Positions 46,553 through 58,338 of a stretch of DNA of 64,000 nucleotides are shown piece by piece (within the stretch, counting starts at the first letter, position 1; the number at the start of each line of letters is the position of its first letter). The stretch comes from Archivesica marissinica (Eukaryota; Mollusca; Bivalvia; Venerida; Vesicomyidae): the NCBI GenBank assembly GCA_014843695.1, contig CM026397.1, positions 47,710,606 to 47,774,605 on the forward strand. Direction: 5' to 3'. The translations under genes and the position numbers were made by a program. The notes under the pieces were generated by a model. It was not told where the DNA came from and did no database searches. It saw nothing but the letters and a program-made list of their open reading frames with translations.

Positions 46553-48245
46553 TAAATCGTATATATACTAGAGGCCATAGAAAACGCACACTTACATTAT
46601 ATACTAGAGGCCATAGAAAACGCACACCTACATTATATACTAGAGGCCATAGAAAACGCACACTTACATTATATACTAGAGGCCATAGAAAACGCACACC
46701 TATATTATATACTAGAGGCCATAGAAAACGCACACCTACATTATATACTAGAGGCCATAGAAAACGCACACTACATTATATACTAGAGGACATAGAAAAC
46801 GCACACCTACATTATATACTAGAGGACATAGAAAACGCACACCTACATTATATACTAGAGGACATAGAAACGCACACCTACATTATATACTAGAGGACAT
46901 AGAAAACGCACACCTACATTATATACTAGAGGACATAGAAAACGCACACCTACATTATATACTAGAGGACATAGAAAACGCACACCTACATTATATACTA
47001 GAGGACATAGAAAGCACACCTACATTATATACTAGAGGACATAGAAAGCACACCTACATTATATACTAGAGGACATAGAAAACGCACACCTACATTATAT
47101 ACTAGAGGACATAGAAAACGCACACCTACATTATATACTAGAGGACATAGAAAACGCACACCTACATTATATACTAGAGGACATAGAAAACGCACACCTA
47201 CATTATATACTAGAGGACATAGAAAACGCACACCTACATTATATACTAGAGGACATAGAAAACGCACACCTACATTATATACTAGAGGACATAGAAAACG
47301 CACACCTACATTATATACTAGAGGACATAGAAAACGCACACCTACATTATATACTAGAGGACATAGAAAACGCACACCTACATTATATACTAGAGGACAT
47401 AGAAAACGCACACCTACATTATATACTAGAGGACATAGAAAACGCACACCTACATTATATACTAGAGGACATAGAAAACGCACACCTACATTATATACTA
47501 GAGGACATAGAAAACGCACACCTACATTATATACTAGAGGACATAGAAAACGCACACCTACATTATATACTAGAGGACATAGAAAACGCACACCTACATT
47601 ATATACTAGAGGACATAGAAAACGCACACCTACATTATATACTAGAGGACATAGAAAACGCACACCTACATTATATACTAGAGGACATAGAAAACGCACA
47701 CCTACATTATATACTAGAGGACATAGAAAACGCACACCTACATTATATACTAGAGGACATAGAAAACGCACACCTACATTATATACTAGAGGACATAGAA
47801 AACGCACACCTACATTATATACTAGAGGACATAGAAAACGCACACCTACATTATATACTAGAGGACATAGAAAACGCACACCTACATTATATACTAGAGG
47901 ACATAGAAAACGCACACCTACATTATATACTAGAGGACATAGAAAACGCACACCTACATTATATACTAGAGGACATAGAAAACGCACACCTACATTATAT
48001 ACTAGAGGACATAGAAAACGCACACCTACATTATATACTAGAGGACATAGAAAACGCACACCTACATTATATACTAGAGGACATAGAAAACGCACACCTA
48101 CATTATATACTAGAGGACATAGAAAACGCACACCTACATTATATACTAGAGGACATAGAAAACGCACACCTACATTATATACTAGAGAATAGAAAACGCA
48201 CACCTACATTATATACTAGAGGACATAGAAAACGCACACCTAATA
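46553..48245 (+). repeat. 36-bp satellite, arm 1
   Basis: About 47 copies of agaggacatagaaaacgcac plus acctacattatatact. The first six or so units carry gaggcc, the rest gaggac; the middle is almost perfectly uniform, pointing to recent amplification. Some units lost one or two bases (aaagcac). Confidence 0.95.
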
Positions 48246-48450
48246 TATGATTATTATACATGAACACGAAATACGAAGGATCAATCAAAGATATATAACA
48301 TCCTTTACTTACAAAACCACAAACGAACAAAAAAATATTCCAAAAATGTAAAAACTATGAATAATGTTAATGTTTTTCATGTAAAACACACTTATTGAAG
48401 TGTGCGTCTACAAAAACCACCAAAAAAACTCTATGTCATCTAGTAATAAT
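48246..48450. repeat. Spacer 1 between opposed 36-bp arrays
   Basis: Contains acatgaacacgaaatacgaa, aatattccaaaaatg and gtttttcatgtaaaacacac. The same spacer recurs, less damaged, at 49764-49918; its right half resembles 24500-24600. Confidence 0.85.
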
Positions 48451-48707
48451 GTAGTGTGCGTTTCTAGTCCTTAGTATATAATGTAGTGTGCGTTTCTATA
48501 TCCTCTAGTATATATGGGTGTGCGTTTCCTATGATCCTCTAGTATATAATGTAGGTGTGCGTTTTCTATGTACTCAAAAATAGTATATAATGTAGGTGTG
48601 CGTTTTCTATGCCATCTAGTATATAATGTAGGTGTGCGTTTTCTATATCCTCTAGTATATAATGTAGGTGTGCGTTTTCTATGTCCTCTAGTATATAATG
48701 TGGGTGT
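48451..48707 (-). repeat. 36-bp satellite, inverted arm 2
   Basis: Units appear as reverse complement (gtgtgcgttttctatgtcct plus ctagtatataatgtag), here more diverged than arm 1, up to the N gap. Confidence 0.9.
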
Positions 48708-49707
48708 NNNNNNNNNNNNNNNNNNNNNNNNNNNNNNNNNNNNNNNNNNNNNNNNNNNNNNNNNNNNNNNNNNNNNNNNNNNNNNNNNNNNNNNNNNNNN
48801 NNNNNNNNNNNNNNNNNNNNNNNNNNNNNNNNNNNNNNNNNNNNNNNNNNNNNNNNNNNNNNNNNNNNNNNNNNNNNNNNNNNNNNNNNNNNNNNNNNNN
48901 NNNNNNNNNNNNNNNNNNNNNNNNNNNNNNNNNNNNNNNNNNNNNNNNNNNNNNNNNNNNNNNNNNNNNNNNNNNNNNNNNNNNNNNNNNNNNNNNNNNN
49001 NNNNNNNNNNNNNNNNNNNNNNNNNNNNNNNNNNNNNNNNNNNNNNNNNNNNNNNNNNNNNNNNNNNNNNNNNNNNNNNNNNNNNNNNNNNNNNNNNNNN
49101 NNNNNNNNNNNNNNNNNNNNNNNNNNNNNNNNNNNNNNNNNNNNNNNNNNNNNNNNNNNNNNNNNNNNNNNNNNNNNNNNNNNNNNNNNNNNNNNNNNNN
49201 NNNNNNNNNNNNNNNNNNNNNNNNNNNNNNNNNNNNNNNNNNNNNNNNNNNNNNNNNNNNNNNNNNNNNNNNNNNNNNNNNNNNNNNNNNNNNNNNNNNN
49301 NNNNNNNNNNNNNNNNNNNNNNNNNNNNNNNNNNNNNNNNNNNNNNNNNNNNNNNNNNNNNNNNNNNNNNNNNNNNNNNNNNNNNNNNNNNNNNNNNNNN
49401 NNNNNNNNNNNNNNNNNNNNNNNNNNNNNNNNNNNNNNNNNNNNNNNNNNNNNNNNNNNNNNNNNNNNNNNNNNNNNNNNNNNNNNNNNNNNNNNNNNNN
49501 NNNNNNNNNNNNNNNNNNNNNNNNNNNNNNNNNNNNNNNNNNNNNNNNNNNNNNNNNNNNNNNNNNNNNNNNNNNNNNNNNNNNNNNNNNNNNNNNNNNN
49601 NNNNNNNNNNNNNNNNNNNNNNNNNNNNNNNNNNNNNNNNNNNNNNNNNNNNNNNNNNNNNNNNNNNNNNNNNNNNNNNNNNNNNNNNNNNNNNNNNNNN
49701 NNNNNNN
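48708..49707. other. Assembly gap of 1000 N inside the 36-bp satellite
   Basis: Exactly 1000 N. Orientation is inverted on the left side and forward again on the right side, so at least one orientation switch is hidden in the gap. Confidence 0.99.
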
Positions 49708-49763
49708 AAGCGCACACCTACATTATATACTAGAGGACATAGAAAACGCACACCTACATTATA
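49708..49763 (+). repeat. 36-bp satellite, arm 3 (short)
   Basis: About 1.5 forward units precede the second spacer. Confidence 0.9.
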
Positions 49764-49918
49764 TGATTATTATTACATGAACACGAAATACGAAGGATTC
49801 AATCAAAGATATATCACATCTTTATTACAAAACACAAACTGAACAAAAAATATTCCAAAATGTTTAAAACTATGTATTTATATTGTTAATGTTTTTCATG
49901 TAAAACACACTTATCCGA
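49764..49918. repeat. Spacer 2 between opposed 36-bp arrays
   Basis: Same sequence as spacer 1 with fewer indels (acatgaacacgaaatacgaa, ttattacaaaacacaaactg, gtttttcatgtaaaacacac). Confidence 0.85.
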
Positions 49919-50412
49919 AGTGTGCGTCTTCTATGTCCTCTAGTATATAATGTAGGTGTGCGTTTTCTATGTCCTCTAGTATATAATGTAAGTATGCGTT
50001 TTCTATGTCCTCTAGTATATAATGTAGGTGTGCGTTTTCTATGTCCTCTAGTATATAATGTAAGTGTGCGTTTTCTATGTCCTCTAGTATATAATGTAGG
50101 TGTGCGTTTTCTATGTCCTCTAGTATATAATGTAGGTGTGCGTTTTCTATGTCCTCTAGTATATAATGTAGGTGTGCGTTTTCTATGTCCTCTAGTATAT
50201 TTATATAGTATTGTTTTTCATGTAAAACACACTTATCCGAAGTGTGCGTTTTCTATGTCCTCTAGTATATAATGTAGGTGTGCGTTTTCTATGTCCTCTA
50301 GTATATAATGTAGGTGTGCGTTTTCTATGTCCTCTAGTATATTTATATAGTATTGTTTTTCATGTAAAACACACTTATCCGAAGTGTGCGTTTTCTATGT
50401 CCTCTAGTATAT
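49919..50412 (-). repeat. 36-bp satellite, inverted arm 4
   Basis: Reverse-complement units, interrupted twice (50200-50245 and 50340-50385) by a short piece of the spacer (gtttttcatgtaaaacacac, ttatccgaag). Ends at agtatatgatcaataaccc. Confidence 0.9.
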
Positions 50413-50444
50413 GATCAATAACCCAAACCTAACTTAATTAATGA

Positions 50445-50619
50445 TACAATGTAAAGGTAGTCCACTTTTCGACATAACCGAAGTTTGACTTAACGAAATT
50501 CGATATAAACATATCCGGTTATATGTAAACGATAGTGTCTGAAACGGGACTTTGATCAGATTTCGAGATAACCGGATAATTCGAAATAACCGACTTTGAC
50601 ATAACGGATTTAGACTGTA
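50445..50619. mobile_element. MITE-like element, diverged ends
   Basis: Ends tacaatgtaaa and (reverse complement) tacagtctaaa. The interior repeats cgacataaccg, gaaataaccg and gacataacgg phrases. A matching end (ttcgacataaccgactttga) is present alone at about 54143-54180. Probably a pogo/Tc1-type nonautonomous element. Confidence 0.5.
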
Positions 50620-51187
50620 TGTATATATCGCTAGCTATATAGACAAGACACATTCACTTTGCTATACACAGCATACAGCACACACGTAGGAAATGATCTG
50701 TACTTCAAACGTACGTATTCTATTCTCAAAATCACTCATCGTATCACTCAATCATCTCTCAAAATGAGTCTATATATTACATAAATAAGGCTACGTGCTT
50801 GTAGAAACACTCATTTGTAATTATTTGATAATAAAGTAGTCATTTGTGCATTGAATTCTCGAGCACACTTTATTCATGACAAACACGAGTCGTGTGATAC
50901 ATTCTTTGCAATAATTTTGGATAACCATTGTTTTGCATTATTTTGCCTAACATGTGTGTTTTAAACCTCTAAACATTAGCATCGCAAATTCTACAAACGT
51001 ATCGTCAATTCGCACATTAATCACACTAACGTTATCAACCGATTGTCAATATGTCCGTTGCGGCCTCGATTTGTAATTTGATTCATATCTTAACATGCTA
51101 TCTACCACATCATGAACGCTTTCAAAGTCACATGACTGCTCAAACCAATTTGTGATACTTTGTATTTATTGCATTGGTGTGCAGATG
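50620..51187. other. Unassigned AT-rich stretch
   Basis: No gene or repeat is recognised. Confidence 0.45.
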
Positions 51188-51420
51188 CATTGCAGGTTCG
51201 ATTCCCCGTCTGACCCTAATACAATTAACAGTCTTTCAGATGGGACGTTAAACCGAGGTCTCGTGTCGGTGCTTTAAACCGTGCACGTATAGGAACCAGA
51301 GGAGACTCTGGAATTGGTCTCTGTCTGTATCATGCACTATCCTCCAACATCTAAAATGACTAATCTCTTCAGGAGGCTCATATGGGCAACCGGTAGCGAC
51401 GATAAATAAACGTAAAACAC
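51188..51420 (+). mobile_element. SINE S1, 5'-truncated
   Basis: Begins at the B box (caggttcgattccccg) and runs to acgataaataaacgtaaaac. Confidence 0.8.
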
Positions 51421-51572
51421 AAGCAATGCATTGCACAACGTCATGGTCAGTTAATCTATGCAAATGCTTAGCTCGATTGAGAAAGTATTGAGCCCTCATT
51501 TTTGATGAAATCCATCGACACAAGTTTAGCTATGAAAGGGTTCGAATATACAAGCCCTCAGTTACAATGCGG

Positions 51573-51718
51573 AACACGTATCCAGGACATCACGCAGTCG
51601 TCGTAAATTAGATTATGTTTAAATATGTCACGGTAGCATAGGTAGGAACACGTATCCAGGACATCACGCAGTCGCCATAAATTAGATTATGTTTAAATAT
51701 GTCACGGTAGCATAGGCA
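51573..51718. repeat. 73-bp direct duplication
   Basis: gaacacgtatccaggacatc through cacggtagcataggta occurs twice in tandem with two or three differences. Confidence 0.9.
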
Positions 51719-51901
51719 GATAAGAGAGATATTCTTTATTTATGGACGGTAACTTGGTTGACAATTTGATACAAATCTTCCTCTTATTATGGCGAGTGTA
51801 CACTAATTATTACTACATGATACCATTGATCGTGGTCAATTATATAGTGCTGCTGATGCTGGTTGGGGGCATAGAAAACTAATCAAGCGCGAATATCACT
51901 T

Positions 51902-52266
51902 TCGTCCGCGTACGTGGTCGAGTGGTTACGGTCGCTGACTTGTATACATACCACTGTAACCTATCATCACTGATGGTCACTAACAGGCGGATCTGTAGTC
52001 CAGTGGTTAACACATGGACTGATAATCCAGGGATCGCAGGGTTGATCCCCGTCTGACCCTATTAAAATTAACAAGTCTGTCAGGTGGGACTTTGAAACGA
52101 TGTCTCGTGTCGGGGTCATACACCTTGTACGTAAAAGAATCAGAGGACATTCTAGAATAGGCCTCTGTCTGTATCATGACTATCCTCCAAAATTCTAAAA
52201 TGACTAGTCTGTTCAGGAGTCGTCGCTCATATGGACAACCGGTAGCGACGATATATAAACGTATAT
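51902..52266 (+). mobile_element. S2 head fragment followed by SINE S1
   Basis: 51902-51980 is an S2 head (gtggtcgagtggttacggtc to tgatggtcac). At 51983 a complete S1 starts (ggatctgtagtccagtggtt) and ends with acgatatataaacg. The S1 may have inserted into, or replaced, the rest of the S2. Confidence 0.75.
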
Positions 52267-52772
52267 AAAAACATCCGAAGCATTCAGTATTGCTGAGACT
52301 ATATTTGTTAATATCTACACCAGTTCGTGATATTCCGCATCACGCTCCCTTAGGACACGGCGATTGATTTTAATACAATTACTGTCGCTAATTGCGGATA
52401 CTGATGGTTGATGTACAATTCCGACTTACAGCCCAATCCTAGAGTTCGACAAAGCTACTAGTTTCCTGTTTCATGGTCAATACTAAATTGTGATTGCATG
52501 GCACTTGAGCATCTTCCATTATATACCTGTTCTGTATTACGCTACTTCTGCCTGTTGATCCGATACGCAATTAAAGATAACAGTGCCTTGTAAAACTTTG
52601 AGCAAGATGTCAATGAAAGCATTGATTCATTTATTCATGTTGTAGCTGACACAATGTACCAGATGTCTGTGTTTGTAATCATGTGCTATTAGAATGAGTT
52701 AAATATACTATATAGAAGACATGTCTTACGACCAATTCAACTACACAACGTACATATTCCTTTGCAGTTATT
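52267..52772. other. Unassigned stretch
   Basis: No gene or repeat is recognised. Confidence 0.45.
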
Positions 52773-53010
52773 TTATACATATTTCTTTTAGCTTGATTGC
52801 GAAACACGTTCTTGCAACTTATTAATCACTCTCGAGACCTCATTCCTGATGGAACCCATCGCCATGAAGGAGAGAGAAGAGGCAGTGTGGAATTTAAATG
52901 CCTTAAGGGCACAGTCGTAACGGCTCCAGTGTGGCTCGAACTCCGGACCTTTTGCACCTGAAGCTAACGCGCATCAACTGCGCAATCACGCCTTCCACTT
53001 CCGGTTGATA
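52773..53010 (-). mobile_element. SINE S4
   Basis: Reverse complement of S4: head gattgcgcagttgatgcgcg, B-box ggagttcgagcc, body ttacgactgtgcccttaagg, and tail ending at gcttgattgcgaaacacg on plus. Confidence 0.8.
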
Positions 53011-53168
53011 TATATATAGAAAAGTACCAAGGCATATCTGATCATTGCGCATAGTAATCCGGAACTTATGTCGAGGTTTAGTACCGATTAGTAGGTCTGG
53101 CTCGAAGGTTGTACAATATTTTCTCCCATCTCAAAGTCAGTTTCATTCTACTGATTGGTTCAGCACAT

Positions 53169-53716
53169 AGGCCTAGTACATCTCATACTTAACCAATCAA
53201 ATCATCCAGGAGGCCTAGTACATCTCATACTTAACCAATCAAATCATCCAGTAGGCCTAGTACATCTCATACTTAACCATTCAAATCATCCAGGAGGCCT
53301 AGTACATCTCATACTTAACCAATCAAATCATCCAGTAGGCCTAGTACATCTCATACTTAACCATTCAAATCATCCAGGAGGCCTAGTACATCTCATACTT
53401 AACCAATCAAATCATCCAGGAGGCCTAGTACATCTCATACTTAACCAATCAAATCATCCAGGAGGCCTAGTGCATCTCATACTTAACCAATGAAATCATC
53501 CAGGAGGCCTAGTACATCTCATACTTAACCAATGAAATCATCCAGGAGGCCTAGTACATCTCATACTTAACCAATGAAATCATCCAGGAGGCCTAGTACA
53601 TCTCATACTTAACCAATCAAATCATCCAGGAGGCCTAGTACATCTCATACTTAACCAATCAAATCATCCAGGAGGCCTAGTACATCTCATACTTAACCAA
53701 TGAAATCATCCAGGAG
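53169..53716. repeat. 42-bp tandem repeat, 13 copies
   Basis: ggcctagtacatctcatact plus taaccaatcaaatcatccag and two bases. Variants ccattc, caatga and agtagg are mixed. Because 42 is a multiple of three, an in-frame 14-residue peptide repeat arises; there is no other gene evidence. Confidence 0.95.
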
Positions 53717-53934
53717 CTTATAGATGCCCATGATGGAATCAACTGTACCTATGCCAATGACGTTGAAATACTGTGTCCACGAAATAGTTAAATGTCTCAG
53801 TTATGAAGTAATACCTAAATGTAATTTGCACTACTGGTGTGGTATGATGCACACGTATAGTCATATCATACAATGTGCTTACAAGTATGAATGCATGCCC
53901 CTGTTCTAGTCAGCACGAGTAACTTGTGACATAC

Positions 53935-54125
53935 ATGTCCGATTAGCGCTGTGGTTAGCGCGCTCGCTTCTCACCAATGAAACACCGGTTCGATCCTCGG
54001 ATCGGGAAGTATTTGAGATGGTACGGTGGTCGCCAGATCGGACAAGTGGGTTTTCTCCTCCCACACGAATTACCACACATACGCTTTCACACGCACCAAT
54101 GAGAGTGATTAATATAAGTTGTAAA
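53935..54125 (+). mobile_element. SINE S3 with an internal deletion
   Basis: Head gtccgattagcgctgtggtt, B-box ggttcgatcctcgg, and body with gggttttctcctcccacacg (about 25 bp of the usual body lost). Tail gtgattaatataagttgt; breaks before the A-rich end. Confidence 0.8.
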
Positions 54126-54295
54126 CAACTTTGACCGGAGAATTCGACATAACCGACTTTGACATAACGGATGTAGACTGCATCAAATTAATTGATGAAA
54201 CATTAGTATTAGTATAGTAATGCATTGCAAAACAATGACTAATTGTAATTGGAAGAGTAATGCTCGTGCAACTGTGTCGCAATTACATGTATATA

Positions 54296-54466
54296 CAGTC
54301 AAACCTGTCTTAAACAGCCAGACAAGGGAATCACAGAAAGTGGCTGCTTAGCACAGGTGGCTGCTTAATAGAGGTCAAATAAACCAACATTTTGGGAATC
54401 TGGAAACTGTTTGCTTAATACTGGTTGGCTGCTTAATGGAGGTGACCACTAACACAGGTTTGACTG
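54296..54466. mobile_element. Complete 171-bp MITE with TA target duplication
   Basis: Perfect 13-bp terminal inverted repeats CAGTCAAACCTGT at 54296-54308 and its complement at 54454-54466 (match extends with mismatches to 18 bp), flanked by TA on both sides. The interior carries repeated tggctgcttaat phrases. The TA target and CAGT ends fit a nonautonomous Tc1/mariner or pogo relative. A diverged sibling is at 28150-28287. Confidence 0.85.
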
Positions 54467-54525
54467 TAGCTATGCATAAATGAATTGTATGAACACTATT
54501 TTGATGTTCTTTATTCCGTTTTCAG

Positions 54526-57500
54526 TTGATATCGAGACTAACGTATGTGCATGCCTGGCATGCATTCGACAACACGGATTACCATTGTTGGGATCTGACG
54601 GCTAGTTCTACCAACTCTGTACCTATAGAATGCGAAGGTAAACGTTCCCCAGTCATTTATGGCGGCCATTTTGGATTTTTGCCACCAAATTGGATTTGTA
54701 ATGGCTCTAATCTATACACAATTATATTTATACTTCCATGGTCAATTTTAACTTCCTAAGTTGAATAAGGCAAGTTGTGGGCGGATTCCAAACATTCGCC
54801 GTTTCGTTTAAATATTTCAATTTTTACCACAAACAAGGCATTTAGCATCTTAAGACTGTTATGTTAAATAAGATACTATATATTGCATAAACCAAAAATC
54901 AACAAATATCAGGCGTATGCTTTCTCTCTTCTCCGCTTCAATTTTGCCAGACCTTGGTTTAGAACGACATGTAAGCATACATTTATTTGCATTATTCACG
55001 TCAGATGGCTCTCGATTTTACACTCCTTCATCCAAACTTTCCTCAACATTGAATCAAGTTTCCGGAAACGGTTAGCTAATACAAATAACATTCAATGGCA
55101 AGTTCTTGTCTATCTGCAAGAGATATTCAGATTTACTTCCGATGTTCGAACTCAAAACACAAGACCATCCTCCAATCTCCAACTCTACACTCCTAAGCAA
55201 GTAGTGAACTTTTAGAAAAGCGTTCTTACATTCAGGCCCTCCAATATCATAACGGCACATTGTGTTCCAATCTTCATAACGGCACATTGTGTTCCAATCT
55301 TCATAACTAGGTGGTTAAAATAAGAGAATATTAACCTAAAAAACTGATATAATTATCCATGTACATGTGTGCACGTGTGTGTGTGTGTTTTACGTTTATT
55401 TATTGTCGCTACCGGTTGCCCATTTGAGCGATGCCTCCTGCAGAGATTAGTCATTTAGATGTTTGGAGGATAGTACAATGATACAGACAGAGACCAATTC
55501 CAGAGTCTCCCCTGATTCATTTACGTGCACGGTGTACAGCACAGACACGAGACCTCGGTTTAAAGTCCCATCTGAAGTTCTGTTGGTTGTTTTAGGATCA
55601 GACGGGGGATCGATCCTGCGACCCCTGGATTACCAGTCCAACGTGTTAACCAATGGACTACAGATCCGTCTGTTGTTTCAAGTGTATGCAAGTATTAGTT
55701 CTTGTAGCTTATATCGCATTGCACATGCCAGTATTAATGGTCATTGCGTATATGCTTCATTGTGTTAGTTGATGATGTAATTTGTTGAGGGCCTAATGGT
55801 AGATTGGTACGCTCACACGAGTTATCTCGTTAAATAAAGTCTTTATTTTATTATTCTTCTTTTAAATCTATATGCGTTTGTGTGTTTCCTAGAATCGTCA
55901 TGTTTCCTGGTCAATATTATAACCCAGGGTAATAGTGATCGAAATGCGGTAATCTTCTAACGTGCATATCGTATATATTTAAGAATGAACATAGACCTTT
56001 CAGTAAGACGGTATAATGTTAAATCAATGTTCTTAAACTTTATTTATTTTACAACGATTGCGAAGCAAGTTTTAACAACTTATATTAATCACTCTCGTTG
56101 GCACGGATGAAAGCGTAAATGTGGTCATTCGTGTGGGAGGAAACCGGAGTGCTCGGGGAAAACACACCTGGCGACCACCGTACACTCTTACATACTTCCC
56201 GATCCGAGGATCGAACCCGTGTTGCATTGGTGAGAAGCGAACGCGCTAACCACTGCGCTAATCGGACAGCCAAAAAATCACATGGGTTTGTCAGAGTATA
56301 TGACAATATCTTAGCAAAACGTTACTATGTTGGCATAGACTAGGACAAGACGCCCTTATAACTAAATAAATATCATAAACTGAACGTTAAATATTACTTT
56401 GTGTGATTCCGACAGAATGATCGAACACAGATGTTAATAACCGATCGAATGGTCAGGCTGTTAGATACAGACCACTTTTGATTGATTTAACGACACGCAA
56501 ACAAAGCCGCTATCACGACGTCCTTCCATCTCCATGGAATAGCAACACAGCCTCACAGTGCCCGCACACTTAACCACTCATTGACTAATTGACTTTTTGC
56601 GACTAACTACACGGTATGTTCGCTTTGTTTTTAAATAGGCTTCGATCTGAGGTGGATTTCAACCGCTAGGGACACCATGAAAGCTCAACGAGAGTTCAAC
56701 GTAACATACGAGCTTATTGTGCACGATACCTTCTACACATGGGCGTTTAACAATCATTACTTTGACGGAATCGGCACGGTATCGTGAGTGATTTAATACC
56801 ATTAATTAGTGTTCTAAACGTTATTTATTTTACAACGAAAGAGAAGCAAGTTTTAGTAACTTATATTAATCACTCTCGTTGGCGCGGATGAAAGCGCATA
56901 TGTGGTTATTCGTGTGTGTGTGTGTGGGGGGGGTACACGGAGAAAACCCACCTGTCCGATCTGGCGACCGTCGTACCATCTCACATACTTCCCGGTCCGA
57001 GGATCAAACCCAAGTTGCATTGGTGATAAGCGAGCTCGTTAACCATTGCCTAATCGGACATCCTTTACCATTAGTGTGTTTAATATTCACTCGTGCATTG
57101 ATTAACAGTAATAGCTGCAGGTTGAGTATACCATCATTGTATCGTATTAAACAGTATATTATGCATATCTATTATAACTTTTATTGCAGGATATTGTGTC
57201 AGGTTGACCATTAATACCACGGGCCTACTCTACTTATGGCACGCTATAGTGCTGATACACGCGCACGTCATTGCGAACAAAACAATGATTATCAAGTCAT
57301 TTCTTGGTATTGATTCTGGCTCATACCACCTGATTGTACCTATATCTATACATCCCTCACCTGATTGTACCTATATCTATACATCTCTCACCTGATTGTA
57401 CCTATATCTATACATCCCTCACCTGATTGTACCTATATATATATACATCTCTTATTAAACTAATCTTGGAGATATAACCTGTGTTTGTATGTGTGTTTAT

Positions 57501-58059
57501 TTTGTTTGGTTTTGTGGTATAAAGTCGCACCAACAGCCATATTCCAACTCTCCAGCTTTTTATTGGTTGAGGAATACAATTGAGTGCCCCTCCAATATAA
57601 CTGTATTTAAGGATGTGTGATGGCGCATGGTAGTGTGAAATAAGAATCATGGCAATATTTGTCTTATGGTACCGCGTGTCGCGTCCTGACCGTTACACAC
57701 GTGGTTCGTTCAAGTGCACATGCGCACTTTGTACATACTTATGTATCCACTCTTCCCTATAATATATACATCTTAAATTATATATATGCTACAAGTAACT
57801 GTATAATATACCAACACTGTGCTTATTGCGAGTAGGGTATCACATCCGTAGTGGGAGCTTCGTGGGTGGAAGTAGACTCAATCACTACACCGGCTACTCT
57901 GTGATGTACATCTTGGAAGAAAGCACATGTTTGGCTGCTATACCTATATACCGCGAGATTTCGCGAGATTGTACGATACCTGTCACCTATACTTGTAACT
58001 CATTTGGAACGGCTATACGGATGCACACCACTGACTATTACTCCTTCTTCACGCTATAG
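54526..58059 (+). CDS. Multi-exon unrecognised gene, C-terminal part
   Basis: Four plus-strand exons have matching phases. Exon 54526-54637: acceptor ccgttttcag, text YVHAWHAFDNTDYHCWDLTA, donor gtaaac, one base over. Exon 56639-56783: two completing bases, text VTYELIVHDTFYTWAFNNHY, donor gtgagt, two over. Exon 57203-57306: one completing base, text LTINTTGLLYLWHAIVLIHA, donor gtattg (weak), one over. Last exon from 57833 or 57836 to TAG 58057-58059: text IPVTYTCNSFGTAIRMHTTD. The third acceptor is the second AG after ttgcag; using the first AG would break the frame. Cysteines, NxT sites and the beta-like alternating pattern suggest an extracellular protein, but I recognise no family. The 5' end was not found. 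Introns contain S1 and S3 SINEs. Confidence 0.45.
55240..55310. repeat. 32-bp duplication
   Basis: cataacggcacattgtgttc plus caatctt occurs twice in tandem within an intron of the predicted gene. Confidence 0.85.
55372..55672 (-). mobile_element. SINE S1, full length
   Basis: Minus-strand head ggatctgtagtccattggtt, B-box gtcgcaggatcgatcccc (one base off consensus), body with gactttaaaccgaggtctcg, and tail aataaataaacgtaaaacac followed by a (CA)n run. Confidence 0.85.
56035..56270 (-). mobile_element. SINE S3
   Basis: Head ctgtccgattagcgcagtgg, B-box gggttcgatcctcgg, a body missing about 15 bp (caccaggtgtgttttccc), and the standard tail. Confidence 0.8.
56818..57062 (-). mobile_element. SINE S3
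   Basis: Head tgtccgattaggcaatggtt, B-box gggtttgatcctcgg, body with a gtgtgtg expansion near 56915, tail aacgtttagaa-flanked. It lies in the intron between 56783 and 57203 of the predicted gene. Confidence 0.8.
57327..57447. repeat. 31-bp tandem repeat, 4 copies
   Basis: cacctgattgtacctatatc plus tatacatccct, at 57327, 57358, 57389 and 57420. Confidence 0.95.
57490..57600 (-). mobile_element. SINE S5, 3' fragment
   Basis: Reverse complement contains aaaaagctggagagttggaa and ggctgttggtgcgacttt plus an (AAAC)-like tail, matching the 3' part of the copy at 23328-23700. Confidence 0.5.
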
Positions 58060-58338
58060 TAAATCGATCAACTGTCACAGTCAAATTCTCAGTTCCAAAC
58101 AAGAATCGACATTTACCGCATGCAGTTCTGTAAACTCCAGGGCTGCTGCTTGCTGTTAGACACAAGTAAGTCATGGCATCACAATCAAAGTTTTTCACAA
58201 TTTTCAAATGTAACAAACACCGGAGCGCGTAGGAATCCTAGCTGTCATGTAGGGTTGTTTACTCATCAATGTGCTGGAGCAAGTAATTCTGAAATAAATG
58301 CACAAAATGTCTTCTTTAAATGAGCACACATGCCACAG

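Noticed and set aside
46527..50272. ORFs of repeated RFLCPLVYNVGV in the 36-bp satellite
   Set aside because: 36 is divisible by three and the unit lacks stops, so any frame stays open; some extend through N.
53725..53909. Possible cysteine-containing exon (frame with NCTYANDVEILC)
   Set aside because: No clear acceptor or donor pair with matching phase, and the left part runs into the 42-bp array.
54883..55287. Overlapping ORFs on both strands (110 and 71 codons)
   Set aside because: No ATG with context, no motif, and the region behaves as intron of the predicted plus-strand gene.
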